From positions 18,830,825-18,894,824 of the forward strand of contig CM060104.1 of the NCBI GenBank assembly GCA_030522415.1: 64,000 nucleotides of DNA, read 5' to 3'. Position 1 is the stretch's first letter. Each line of letters begins with the position of its first letter. This document shows positions 10,759-21,816 of this stretch, one piece after another. This DNA is from Channallabes apus (Eukaryota; Chordata; Actinopteri; Siluriformes; Clariidae). A program made the position numbers and the translations under genes. The notes beneath the pieces are model-generated. The model was not told where the DNA came from, did no database searches, and saw only the letters and a list, made by a program, of their open reading frames with translations.

Positions 10759-11500
10759 TATTAGTTCAGCTATGTTGTAGCTACCGATCCTCCCACTGAC
10801 AATTGTATTAGGTCAAACTAAATATAGTAGATGCATTTTGTCTGCATTATGCCTATTTTAATTCAGGGATGGGGTGTAGCCAACTAATACAATTATTAGC
10901 AGCTATAGGGAAATTGTATACCCATGCATCATATGCGTAATGACCACTGAAATAAAAATGCACAAGAATGTGCATTCAGAATGTGAACACACAGCAGACA
11001 TTACAGCAGAGGGCATCTTCACAATCAGTTCAGTACTCTGTATATTATTTTATTTTTTGTTTTCTTGACTAACATGCCATTTAATGCTACAATACTTACT
11101 TTATGGGCAACCAATTCTTAATATTAAACCAAAGCCAGTAAAGTATAGCTTATAGATTGTTGTGCACAGTCGACACAATGATAATGTGACATACCCCAGC
11201 AATCTGAACAGTCTATTATTGATTCTGAGACTCACAGTAGCTGAATCTGAATCGGCTGCTTTAATGAGTTCACAAAAAAAAGCTCCTGCTCAGCCAGTTG
11301 TTTGCAAGAACTGACACTAAATCAGCAGTTAAATAGAATAACAGTACTACGCTAGATCAGTGCACTCCAGTAGGGCATTAGTCAGAGTGCTTGGTTTAAA
11401 GATCTGGGTCCAAAATCCCACCGCTGCTAATAAAAGAGAGGGAGAAAAAGACAGAAAGTCATTTTTTTTTCCGGTGGATGAATTAAAAAAAATGTGAGAA

Positions 11501-11504
<4 letters not shown>
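10759..11504. other. Intergenic sequence
   Basis: AT-rich, with no supported feature. Confidence 0.4.

Positions 11505-11572
<68 letters not shown>
11505..11572. repeat. (GA)n microsatellite
   Basis: An uninterrupted run of about 34 GA units. The open frames across it on the minus strand (Ser-Leu repeats) are artefacts of the repeat. Confidence 0.98.
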
Positions 11573-11574
<2 letters not shown>

Positions 11575-12122
11575 GTGTGGCATAGAATAGGTGGGAATCC
11601 AAATCCTAGCACTTCTTCTCTTTCACAATCCTTCTCTTTCACAGAAATGCACACAGAACAAACCTAGCTGTCTGTGACAACAAAATCAGTAGCATAGGTT
11701 TCACTGCAACCTTCTGAAAGCAGTGTAGCATGCATTGCTTCAGAGAAACAGGAGATTTTGGACAAAATAGCCTTCAGGCAAATGCCCATGACTAGAGCTG
11801 AGCAGGCATATCCAGATGTACAGAGAAACACTGGAACAAGACATTGTGACCCCTCCACTGTAGGTTTTATCAGAGGTTTTACAGTAATATTGCCACAAAT
11901 ACATTTAAACTGAAGTGTGAACTATAAATTTTTTTTATTGCTGTTATTTCTGTCTTCCATAATCTTTGAAAACTTGCCATGCCACTTTTTGCCAGTGAAG
12001 TCTGTTATAAATCCTATTAGGTCATAATAGAAACAGTTTAGTTTCTACCTGTTTTTCTAGTTGTTTTTGAGTGATGTGTAACAGTTGAAAAGAAATAACA
12101 GCAGAGGTCCATTATTCACAGA
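11573..12122. other. Intergenic sequence
   Basis: No gene or element boundary was recognised. Confidence 0.4.
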
Positions 12123-12254
12123 AAACTCATTTATTCATTCATTTTTGTATACCCCTTATCCTGTACAGGGGTTCAGTAAACCTGGAGCCCATCCCAGGAG
12201 ACTTCAGGCACAAGTCGAGGTACATCCCGGACAGGGTGCCAATTCCATCACAGA

Positions 12255-12324
<70 letters not shown>

Positions 12325-12475
12325 CAATTTGGGAATGCCAATTAGCTTACTTTGCTAGTCTTTGGGAGGAAACATGCAAACTACATGCACACAGACCCAA
12401 GGTGGGTATCAAACTCTTGACCCTGGAGGTGTAAGGCCACAGTGCTAACCACTATGCCACCATGCCACCCCTCAC
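12123..12475 (-). mobile_element. tRNA-derived SINE carrying a long CA repeat
   Basis: Reverse-oriented copy with a short ATTC-type tail at the left, the CCTGGAGCCCATCCCAGGAG block and, at the right, the complement of the tRNA-like head (GTGCTAACCACTATGCCACC). An internal CA run at 12259-12322 has expanded at the position where other copies carry only a short CACACA stretch. Confidence 0.7.
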
Positions 12476-14375
12476 AAAAATACTGTTAATCATGATTGAA
12501 GGTTTTTAATTAAAAAAAATTTTTTTTTTATTGTTGTTGTTGTTGCAATACCCTCATTGTTGTCCTCAGCAATTCTGTTTGATTTGACATTCTTGTGGGA
12601 TACATGTTCCACTGCCCCCTGGAGTCCATTCTCACATATCGTGCAAGTAATCAAGGAATAGATCTATACGAGCACAAATTTTATACTTCTGTGTTCACCT
12701 GTTTCTAAGCATATGATGTAGTAGTAGTTCTCTAAACCCCTCATATTTCAGCACATTTGTACTTTATACATTTGTTATGCTCATTATAGCTCTGCATCAA
12801 AGCTTTCAGATTACAGAATTATAGTGTCAACGTTATTGTGACCCCATTGATGAAACCCATACGTATTTTCTGGATACACAACATTTCTGTGCCTGTAACC
12901 AATCAGCATTCCCCTGAAGGCTTGTCGATGCACAGCGTTGTAGATATGCATGGCATGCTGTTAGGATTTTAGAGAACTGCACATTAGTCCATCAGTGCAT
13001 CTCTGCGTGCCATGCTTACATATGAACCCCTTTTCAGATATTCAAAAGTATAAACCAACATCTGATGTATGTTAGCTTCAATACATCCAGGGTGAATTGG
13101 CCTTCAGTGGTTTCAGTGGTATTTCTTCATTGTCTAATTAAATATAGTTATGCGGGAAATGATTGGTATGTTTATTTAGACAAATAAATTCGGCTGTGGA
13201 TCTTATATAGTCATATATGCTCATATATTCTGGCAATTCATACTAATGTTTACCAAACTACCAAAAATGCTATAAGTCAATGTCAAGAGCAGTGTCTCTG
13301 GTCCTGCAGTACTGCTGCTGTACTGCGTAGGCAAATATTTCCTCTGTTAATACATTTAAAAACTCCAAATTAGCTTATAATTTTAATCAGGTATGCTGGG
13401 GATAGGGAAAAAATATGCAGTGTAAAGATATGTGGGGCGGGATGGAGCAGCAATGTGAAACACTGTTCTAGCCCTTAAATTTGCACTCAGTGTTTTCAGT
13501 GTCAAAATCCAAGAATAGTTTATCCCTCAGATCCTAAAAAAAAAAAAAAAAGACCTTTCCATGTGTCATGGCAGATTAATCATCCAATAAAGTTACAGTG
13601 TTCACAATTTAATTTCAAAATAAACTCTTTACGCTTTATAATATTTCGTAGGGTTTTCTCTCAGTTCTAATAGTTTTTGTTTGTTTTTTCATGTTTGGAA
13701 TCTGTGTCTGAATGAGTGTATTGGCATCACCATGATCACAGATATAACAAAATGTATGTAAAGAGGGATTTGTTCGTTTTATTTAGAAATCACTTTATTT
13801 TAACTACTCATATTGTTTTCCAGGGTTGCACGGTTATTATGTCTTAGCTGCTGAAGCACACAATTTCTATATCAGTCATAATCCAGTTTGGTAATATACG
13901 TAGTGTTCTCTACATAACTCTATGAGCTTTACGGTATGTAAAGACACAGAATGATGAAGGTCCTAGCAGCCCTTCTCTTCCACAATTTTGTCCGTCTTCG
14001 GCTCCTAAATGATCACATTCTATTCATGATACCGCCCCTTTACATGTTGATTCAGAGAATGCTTCAATACTAGGTCATTCCATAGTTACAGGGTCTCAGA
14101 AACATTACTGAATATAACACCAACAGTTTTACTCCTGGAGAACATGGATTTAAGGGGGAAAAAAGACAGAGAGAGAAAGAGAGAGAGAGAATAGCTCGAC
14201 CATTTTAAACTCTCAATTATCACAGATTTTCAACCAAAACAGACCTCATACTGCACTGACAAACTCAGATCAAAGACTCTTGCAAAGTCCATTCTCCTTC
14301 CTCTTTCCCACTGAATATTCATGATGCGTTAATTACTTATGCTTGTTAAGTGGGAGGTCAAAGTAAAAGCGGCAT
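12476..14375. other. Intergenic sequence
   Basis: AT-rich DNA with no protein signature. A possible eroded hAT-type MITE lies near 13290-13475 (starting CAGTGTCTCTGGTCC, ending AAACACTG), but the ends match poorly. Poly-A and GA-rich patches occur near 13537 and 14165. Confidence 0.4.
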
Positions 14376-14383
14376 GCAGTATC

Positions 14384-15013
14384 CAGTGTTGGAGGACGTT
14401 ACTTTTTAAAGTAATTACATTACAAAACCACTGTCTTTAAAAAGTAATCAGTTACATTACACTGTTACTTTCTGATAAAAGTAACTAGTTGGAGTACTTT
14501 CCCATTGCAGAAAATGAAAACTCCTTTATGATCCCTCATGCATGTTGTTTTAGTCAAGACCTTTATAATTATTCATCGCGAAGTTTGGCCCATAATCTAT
14601 TAACTACTAATACCCCTATCTCATCTACGTGGTTTCGCGCGGTGGCCATAAGTACGGTTCATCATGACACGCCGCGAGTTTTGGAGCTGTGATTAGGTTT
14701 CCATCTTTCCACACTTTGGTCCTCGCATAGTCAAAGTGCATAGATGAGATAGGGGTATAACAGCAGGAATAACAGACGGTGGCGGTTTATTGGAGGAGGG
14801 GCTTGTAGGACGATTTTCACACACACAAACAATAACGGATTGGGAATGACTGCTGTCTGGCTCAGGAATTGGATAAATTGTCTGAATAACGGATTACATT
14901 TTTGAAAAAGTAACTAAATAGCTGAGTACTTAAATGGTGGAACTAATGTGTTAGATTACTCAAAAAAGTAATCCAAAACAAAAATACTTTGTAACGTGTT
15001 ACACCCAACACTG
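14384..15013. mobile_element. Non-autonomous hAT-type transposon with internal hairpin
   Basis: The terminal repeats begin CAGTGTTGGAGGACGTTAC and end GTAACGTGTTACACCCAACACTG. The flanking octamers GCAGTATC and GCAGTGAC match at 6 of 8 positions, fitting an 8-bp hAT duplication. GTAATC/GTTAC-type subterminal repeats line both ends. Inside, a perfect 18-bp inverted repeat (ATACCCCTATCTCATCTA at 14610-14627 and its complement at 14741-14758) frames a GC-richer core, suggesting a nested palindromic insertion. No transposase is encoded. Confidence 0.65.
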
Positions 15014-16449
15014 GCAGTGACTCACCACATTCACGGGTCCACTGCTGTCAGGTTCTGTATTGTCTGGAAGCTGTATAGTAACAATAATACTTCTGTTCAA
15101 TGCAGATCTGCAAATGGTGCTATTAAAAATGTACTGACTGTAAAGGCTCCGGTGTGCTTCCTCAGCTACATGTCATCCAAACTGGGTCAGCCCCCCTTCC
15201 CTCCATCCCTCTCTCCGTCTCTCTTCCTGCACCCTTTCTGCCTCTCTTCCTGAAAACTCTGCCTGGGAATTCTCATACAGCTACAAAGCAGCACATGCTG
15301 CAGGAAGTCTCTCTGCTTCTGTATTATCCCTCCCACCATTTACCATTAATTTGTCCATGAATCACCAATACATTCTAAGACAACTCTGGTATAAAATAGA
15401 CACATAAAACAATGTTAGCCCTTTTTTAGGCCACAGACCACTTATGTTTCATATAACACCTCATCATCATCTTCTTTCACTGAGAAAACGCATCGTTTCG
15501 TCTTTCAATTTTGAATCTAAGTCAGCCATGAGACGAAGATACTACATGCACTCCCTTGAATTCAGAATGTAAATAGTCTATGTCCAAAGGTTTCTGGGAT
15601 GTCTGCTCTAATAATCAGTAACACCCTGTGAAGTGATTGTTCACCAGCTATAAAAAAAATAAATAAATAAAAAACCCTGTTTGTTCAGGCCCAATAGCTT
15701 TCAGTGACACTGAAGCGTGGCTGAGAGAGAGTAGCCCGAAGACAGTGTTCTCTGAGATCTCCACAAAAACAGAGAAATAAACAAATCCACAAAGTCTAGG
15801 AGGTAAGCTATACAGTTTATGTAGCTATTAAAAAAATCACAGCTGCTCACCATCCTTAAATTAAACCATGGTGCGTACTGAGAATTAAAACAATTAAGTG
15901 AATGTAGCCTGCATACAGGTAGTATAACTATCATTAGCACCCATTCAGAATTCAAACAAACAAAATTATATTCAGGTTTTAACTTAGGGACATACAGTAT
16001 AGGGACATTTACAAATACCAAGAGTCTGACTTTAATATCTGTGAATGTTTATACCGTTCATTTCTGTCCAAAAATTCCACACTCTTCATGAAAGACCACT
16101 TTTGTTGGTAGGATTTAAACATTTTACCTGAACATTTAAAAAGTTTTTTTTTTTTGTCAATAAACAACTGATTTGAAACAGGTCCCTAAAAAAATTATTT
16201 AGCTAATTTGAATGAGTCCGAATTAATTGAATAGCACAATATTTAATTAAACGCAAGTATATTTACTGTTTATCTGCCACACAACTTTTAAACCCTAATC
16301 AAGAACTGATTGCTTATCATGACATGTTATTTTTTCATATGTCTTGCAGGCATGTTATATTCAAGTGGGTGGTAAAATCTCACAGTACACAAAGGTCTTT
16401 CTTTTAATTGTGGCTCTGGGCATTCTGCAAGTAGTTATTATTAAAAATG
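15014..16449. other. Intergenic sequence
   Basis: AT-rich. The open frame of 106 codons at 15701-16021 on the minus strand has no recognisable domain and no splice or family context, so I do not call it. Confidence 0.4.
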
Positions 16450-16592
16450 TTCGAACAGTGGTTATTTAGTGTGTAAGATGTTGGACTTCAGGTTAAAAGG
16501 TTGTGAGTTCAAATCCCAACACTGCCCAGCTGCCATGTGCTAATGTAAATCAGTCTGGATAAGGGCTTCTTGCCAAATGGAGTAATTGTATA
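16450..16592 (+). mobile_element. Diverged tRNA-derived SINE with L2-type tail
   Basis: It carries a B-box-like GAGTTCAAATCCCAACACTG and the tail block CAGTCTGGATAAGGGCTTCT, matching the copies at 4006 and 7731 with many substitutions. Confidence 0.55.
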
Positions 16593-16679
16593 AATGGCAT
16601 AATAAAGAGAACTCAAACCCAATATATTTAATTTGTCTCTTTTGACAGTCCCCAGCTTTCCATCAGCTTGTAGTGTGAG

Positions 16680-16935
16680 TGAGGTCCACACTGGGCCCTG
16701 GATTTGTCATAGGAACCCTGTGAGTGTAAGGCGGAGCGACAGGAATGTAAAAGCAAACAGATCAACGTGTGCAGCTCCTGTCACAGCTGTCTGCTGTTAA
16801 ATAATGGCTCCTGCTGATTCCACCCTGCTTGTGCAATTACCCAGCGCTCTAGAGACTCAAGTGCAGACTCTCCCAACACTTGGATAATGATTCTCCACAA
16901 ATTGATGACACCCGTGGCCTCGTTTGCTCAAGCTA
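16680..16935. promoter_or_regulatory. Candidate conserved noncoding element
   Basis: A repeat-free block of balanced composition, unlike the AT-rich surroundings, with a CAGCTG E-box near 16787 and TAAATAATGG and CTTGTGCAATTACC stretches. It lies about 0.8 kb past the farther candidate poly(A) signal of scrt1. The regulatory reading is inferred from texture only. Confidence 0.3.
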
Positions 16936-17687
16936 GATTAACCTAAGAGAGAGTCTGTTTTTTTCTGCTCTATGAGAACTGAGTGGGTGAGAAAAAATCA
17001 GAGTGAGTGCAGCAACTGAAAGGTAAAACTGATCACATACCCAATTTGTCAAAAGTCTGTAAGCACTTGATATTGGAGTCTTTGTTAAATGTGCACACAG
17101 TAAATGAAAGTAATTTTGTGCATGTGTATGTGTGTGTGTGTGTGAGTGAGACTTTCTGCCAAACATTCTGTGGACTAAACATGTGACTTGTGCAACAGAT
17201 GTCTCTTGCCCATTAAATACAATTAGTTTACAACACATTATAACAGTAATCTTATTATGGTAACTTATTGCAATTTCCTTTTGCAATCTAACCAACTCTT
17301 ACTGTACTGTAAGTCAATCTTTAAAAATTCATTTAGACCTAAATGAAGACATGCTATGGACTTGATACACATGCACAAATTTTAGGATTCAAAATGTTTC
17401 ATTATTTATTGCACTATGCCACTGTATATGCATAAAGTATATATAGTAAAGTAAATAATAGCTTTTTGGTGTAAAAGTGAAAGTATCTATGGTACCATCT
17501 GTTGCCAAAGTAGAAAACTACAGTTTTAGATTTTTGTTTCTGCTCATTATTTTACCATTTGCTTTATCAGCATGTGTGCACCAAATCACATTCATCACGA
17601 TTAATTGGCCTACTTAATAGATTAAATTCACAGCAATGGCAATAATCATGAAGAAACAAGGAACAGACTAGGACTGTTTACTTTATC
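16936..17687. other. Sequence downstream of scrt1
   Basis: AT-rich, with a short TG run at about 17128. The 120-codon minus frame here contains the TG run and has no domain. No gene is called. Confidence 0.4.
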
Positions 17688-17693
17688 TTTATT
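17688..17693 (-). terminator. Candidate distal poly(A) signal of scrt1
   Basis: AATAAA on the minus strand about 1.37 kb beyond the scrt1 stop codon. A nearer AATAAA lies at 18399-18404. Which one is used cannot be told from sequence. Confidence 0.35.
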
Positions 17694-18398
17694 ATGAAGT
17701 GCCACAAAATTCCTGGTGCCTTGTGCTTTTACATCAGTTGAAGACTGGCTCCAAAATCGCAGTACATGTTAGATCTATTTCATTCAGAGTTCCCCTGATC
17801 AGGAGTCATCAGATTAATCAGTTGTAAAAAGTTTTTTTTCTTCAAATAAGTATTTACACATAGGCTACATCACCTCTTAAACTGAGCATCTCAGATATTC
17901 TTCATTTATGATACAAAAACTAAGGTCAAACTAGTATAGTAATTTCTACCTGAATCTAGGGTTTTGTGCTACTTTTAAGAATAGGAAGTGCTTTTAGCAG
18001 TAATCTGAGGGACACCTAGACTGGAGAAATGCAGGAATCTTAAAGCAATCAAAGTCTGAACTGCAGTAGAAGTGGATTACAGACCAGCTGTGCAAAAGGT
18101 TCATCTTCCCTGCTCCTGGCAATCTTCGTCATTCTTTTGAGTTAACTGTGGAAGCTCCGTTCTGTCCCTCCCCTACGCCACCCCCAAACTAGGTGTTCCA
18201 GAGATTTGAAGAATGATACTGAACTGCTTAGAGCAGAGTTACAGCACTTCAAGCCTACATCCTAAAACTACGTTTAAATTAGAGGCAGGCAGTGCATAAC
18301 AGCAGAGCAAAGGAAATTGATTTATACTTTTGTTTTTAAGTCTTGACGACTCTCTAACACTACACTGGCATTTTCCCTGATGTTGTATTTTTTTTCTG

Positions 18399-18404
18399 TT
18401 TATT
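18399..18404 (-). terminator. Candidate proximal poly(A) signal of scrt1
   Basis: AATAAA on the minus strand about 655 bp beyond the stop codon. It would give a 3' UTR of roughly 0.7 kb. Confidence 0.4.
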
Positions 18405-18796
18405 AGGAGATCAAAACATACCTGATTTTTTTTTTAAGAAAAAGCTGCTATAGGCAACAGTTCAAAAATACCATGCATTACATGATTATTGCTGTATATA
18501 TCCTTATGAGAATCCCCAAAATATTGCCCATTGATACTACCTAGGTTTTGGCAAAATGATAAGCCTAAGTGTTATGACATTGGCATAGATTCTTTTTCTT
18601 TTTGCATGCATTACATAGGCATATGAAATCAAAGAATTTAGATTTTTTTTAAAAATCAAATTGTGACTGAATTTGAATACTTTGGCATGTTAATAAAACT
18701 GGCAAATAAGTAAATGAAAGTGCAAAACATGATGAGAAGTAAACACTTTGCCCTTCATCGGAAGAAAACAAAAATCGAGTCTAAGAGTAATATACA

Positions 18797-18840
18797 AATA
18801 AATAAATAAATAAATAAATAGATAGATAAATAAATAAATG
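18797..18840. repeat. (AAAT)n microsatellite
   Basis: About eleven AAAT-like tetramers with one GATA interruption, in the presumptive scrt1 3' UTR. Confidence 0.85.
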
Positions 18841-19059
18841 TCAATCCATCCATCGCCAGGGTCACTTGCAGCAGTATAATAATATCAAGTGATGTGAAAA
18901 AAAGTTATTGAACAGCATTTTGTCACTCAAACCTTCAGTGTGCAGGAACTCTTCCTCGCTGCTGCAGTCTCAGCACTGAACTCTGAACAGCACACCGAGC
19001 CTCAGTATTCCCTTAGGGTCAAAAGTGTCTAGAAGAGCCAAGGCTTTGCTCCGCCGAAG

Positions 19060-20724
19060 TCACGCCTGGAGCGGCGAAAGTGCGCCCTTGAAGCACGCCG
19101 ACTCGTAGTGTTTGTTCAGGTACGACTTGAGCGCGAACGTCTTGCTGCAGCGCGCGCACTTGAAGTGTTTGAAGGCCGAGTGCGTCTGCATGTGCGCGCG
19201 CAGGTTGGAGCGATCGGCGAACGCCTTCCCGCAGTGCGCGCAGCCGAAAGGCTTCTCCCCCGTGTGAGAGCGCATGTGGCCCTGCAGCAGCCAGGGGCGG
19301 CTAAACGCTTTGCCGCAAACATCGCACTTGTGGCGTAGGTCATGCGTGAGGACGTGCATGGCCATGGCCGGCATGGACACGTACACCTTGCCGCAGGTCG
19401 GGCACTTCTTTGCCATCTTGCTGTCTAAGCTGCGGTGCGTCTGCTTGTGGCGGCTCAGGTTCGACGACGTGGCGTACGACTTGCCGCACTCGGTGCACGT
19501 GTGGCGAGGCGGACTGCGCGCTCCTCCGGACGCTCTGCGCCGTGAGCGGCCATCCGTAATGAAGAAGGCGTGTGCCGTGTAGCCGCCACTCACTGCTGCG
19601 TCGCCGTTGATCGAGCCGCCCGTGGTGTCCGAGCGCGGACTGTCCGCCTGGTAATCACTGTGAGCGCCATCATACAGGGGTTCCGGAGAGGGAACCTTAA
19701 CGGCGCCATCAGTCTCTGCATCATACACCGCTGGGGTAATGTAGTCCCTAATGTAACCTAGCAGGAAAAGAACGAGCACTTTCATTCACTTATTCACAGT
19801 CCAATAAAAGCGAGAGAAGTGAACTTTCATATCCTCCCTTTTCTGGTCCCAATATAGAGTTTTACGCATAATATGTAACTAACTGAAACTATCTTTGATT
19901 ACATCATATGGCTAACTAAGAATGGCACTGGGATCTTTTATGCTTTTTATTTATAGTCTCAATTTCGTTGTTGCTGCATTTTGTTGTTAGTACAGTAAGT
20001 GTCCCAGTTTTGTAAGATCCGATTTTATTTAGTATCCAGTCTGAAAAGCAACTTTCTCCGTCGAAGACACCACACAACCATATAACGCGTGGTTGCCTGT
20101 TGGAGCATGCACACTGCAGTATCAGGAGCACTGACCGTCTATTTGACCGACACTACATTATGGACTCGAGTTACTCCAATAAAAAGCAATGAACCTGTGA
20201 ACGCCCTAAAGCAGGCTGTCAGCAAGCAGCGCGCAACTAGGTTACCTCCAAACCCACAAGTCAAAAAGTGTGTCAAAACATAACACCACCACATGAATTA
20301 AATATGACAAAATATACGCTTTAGAAGACAAGCTGTTGAAATAAAATTGTCATAGCCTGTGAATGCATCCTTGTCACCATGTGATGTATTAGTGTCTGAT
20401 TAGTCTCCAGCGACTGGCTGGAAAGTTAAACAGGGTTGAAATAGGTTTACTCAAAATCCATGTCATTACTTGAGATTCGATAACTTCAGGCTTAAGGATT
20501 AAAGTAGCTGGTTTTGTCTATCACCGATTTGCACTTACTGCCACAAAAGAGTGCTGAGTTGACAAAAACGCACGGCAGGAGAAAGGTGTGAGAAGAGATC
20601 TGAACTGACCTTTGTCGTGGATCCGCAGGTTCAGGTCAGATCTTGACCTGCCATAGGCGCTCTCCAGCTCTGCGCATGAGAAATCATCAAGCTTCACCTT
20701 CTTTACCAGGAAAGACCTTGGCAT
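19060..20724 (-). CDS. scrt1: Scratch-family zinc-finger repressor (scrt1-like)
   Basis: A nuclear transcriptional repressor of the Snail superfamily that binds CAGGTG-type E-boxes; Scratch proteins act in post-mitotic neurons. The coding exons are 20724-20610 (38 codons plus one base) and 19757-19060, giving 270 residues with the stop. The donor is AAAG|GTCAGT, the acceptor CCTGCTAG|GTTAC, and a glycine codon is split across them. Residues 1-9, MPRSFLVKK, are the SNAG corepressor-recruiting motif. A second conserved block ([20 protein letters not shown]) lies near 89-108. Five fingers follow at about 124-146, 157-177, 181-203, 209-231 and 237-260; the last ends in cysteine instead of histidine, as in other Scratch and Snail proteins. 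The start is the first ATG in frame, with A at -3. FITDGRSRR and the C-terminal HYESACFKG favour scrt1 over scrt2. Human SCRT1 is longer (348 residues) because of a linker before finger 1 that is nearly absent here. The a/b teleost paralogue is undetermined. Confidence 0.93.
19758..20609 (-). other. scrt1 intron
   Basis: An 852-bp GT-AG intron. A pyrimidine-rich GTTCTTTTCCTGCTAG precedes the acceptor. It falls just after the SNAG exon. No element was recognised inside it. Confidence 0.85.
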
Positions 20725-20737
20725 GTTTAGAGCGCGC

Positions 20738-20755
20738 GGCACACACACGCACGCA

Positions 20756-20788
<33 letters not shown>
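20738..20788. repeat. CA/CG-rich microsatellite in the scrt1 5' UTR
   Basis: Two alternating-purine/pyrimidine blocks (CACACGCACGCACGCGCAC followed by a pure CA run) lie from 14 bp upstream of the start codon. In transcript sense this is TG-rich. Read in frame it gives Val-Cys repeats, but there is no upstream ATG in that frame. Confidence 0.9.
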
Positions 20789-20792
<4 letters not shown>

Positions 20793-20899
20793 CCACTACG
20801 CTGTCGCTTCTCTCAGTTTATCCAGAACAGAAGAGGAAACGTGGACACTTGAAAAATCCTGGAACCAAACCGGACAGTCAGACAGGAACAAGAGGAAGA

Positions 20900-21310
20900 C
20901 GCGTCCTCGGTTGAAGTCTCTCTCTCTCTATTTCTTTCTGTGTGTGTGTGTGTGTGTGTGCGCGCGCGCGTCCGCCGGGGCCGCTGGTGTTTTAACGCTC
21001 GAGCGAAATGCGACTCCTCCTAAACAACACACACAGTCGGTTTTACCAAATCGAAGTGCAAAAGTGAAGCGTTTCCCAGGTCTTGCTGAAGGGAGGGTAT
21101 AAATCTGTAGTGTCCGTTACCTCCTTCCTTTCTTCCTTCCTCCTCTTCCTCCTCTTCCTCCGCGCGGTGTGGATGTGCGCGCGCTTGATCAGCACTGAGC
21201 GCTTTATACGCGCGCGCCGATCAGGTGGCGCGCGATGAGGGGAAGCGCCTAATGTAATCCACCCGAAACCTCCCGGGAACGGCGCTGCACGCGCGACAAA
21301 TGATTTATTG
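20900..21310 (-). promoter_or_regulatory. scrt1 promoter region with TATA box and CAGGTG E-box
   Basis: The block is far richer in CpG than its surroundings (many GCGC and CGCG words from 21170 to 21300). On the minus strand TATAAA occupies 21208-21203 inside GCGTATAAAGCGC, which would place transcription start near 21175 and give a ~450-nt 5' UTR. A CAGGTG E-box at 21222-21227 lies 13 bp upstream of the TATA box. CAGGTG is the core site bound by Snail and Scratch proteins, so autoregulation is conceivable. The start-site position is inferred. Confidence 0.55.
20936..20970. repeat. TG/CG dinucleotide run
   Basis: A TG run continuing into a CGCGCGCG run, probably within the scrt1 5' UTR or promoter-proximal region. 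It is a candidate Z-DNA tract. Confidence 0.85.
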
Positions 21311-21816
21311 ATGCTCCCATTCATCTCTCCTCCTAATTTGCTGTGTTTTTTTTATTATTATTTGGAAATAAAAGGTGAACCGTCATGTTTTGGTAAGATA
21401 TGAGAGGAATGTATTTTGTTCAGGGGAGGGAAAAAAAGGAAGGCAAAGGTGTAACAAGTCTCACTATAGCTCCTAATGATGAGCAGAAACGTCAAACTGC
21501 TCTCACAATACAGACACAAGTCGTGTTCCTTCTAACTCCATCTTATTCATATAATAATCGTTTAATTTCTAAGACTGATAACTGAATACGTGTTGAGGTT
21601 AATATCTGCATAAGGTTTGCACGAACAGTTGTTCACTCTTCCCTCCTTTTCAGTATTGCAGTATTGTGTTTAAATGTACCGAACACATACTACATCACAA
21701 CATCCATCCATTCATCCATCCATCCATCCATCTAGGAACCTCTGTAGTCCAACTACATACCGTCGAGGCCAATGGTTACCATTGTATTTATTCCCAATTT
21801 TTAGACCAGAACCACC
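21311..21816. other. Upstream flank of scrt1
   Basis: AT-rich DNA ending in a CATC-repeat patch at about 21700-21735. No gene recognised. Confidence 0.4.

Noticed and set aside
13290..13475. hAT MITE with CAGTG...CACTG ends
   Set aside because: The terminal repeats match poorly and no 8-bp duplication was found.
15701..16021. 106-codon minus-strand open frame
   Set aside because: No domain or family motif; open frames of this length are expected by chance in a 64-kb window.
16933..17295. 120-codon minus-strand open frame
   Set aside because: It includes a TG/CA microsatellite giving His-Thr repeats and has no domain.
18968..18995. REST/NRSE-like half sites downstream of scrt1 (CTCAGCACT...GAACAGCAC)
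   Set aside because: The halves match only partly and the spacing is not canonical, so the site is too weak to call.
19108..19582. Overlapping open frames on the strand opposite scrt1
   Set aside because: Shadows caused by the GC-rich zinc-finger exon.
19758..19785. Start of scrt1 exon 2 at the ATG giving MKVLVLFLL
   Set aside because: These codons lie in the intron upstream of a good acceptor; splicing to the SNAG exon gives the conserved scratch N-terminus in phase.
20725..20796. N-terminal extension of scrt1 with Val-Cys repeats
   Set aside because: It is the translated dinucleotide repeat and begins at GTG, not ATG. The SNAG motif must be at the extreme N-terminus, so the ATG at 20724 is preferred.
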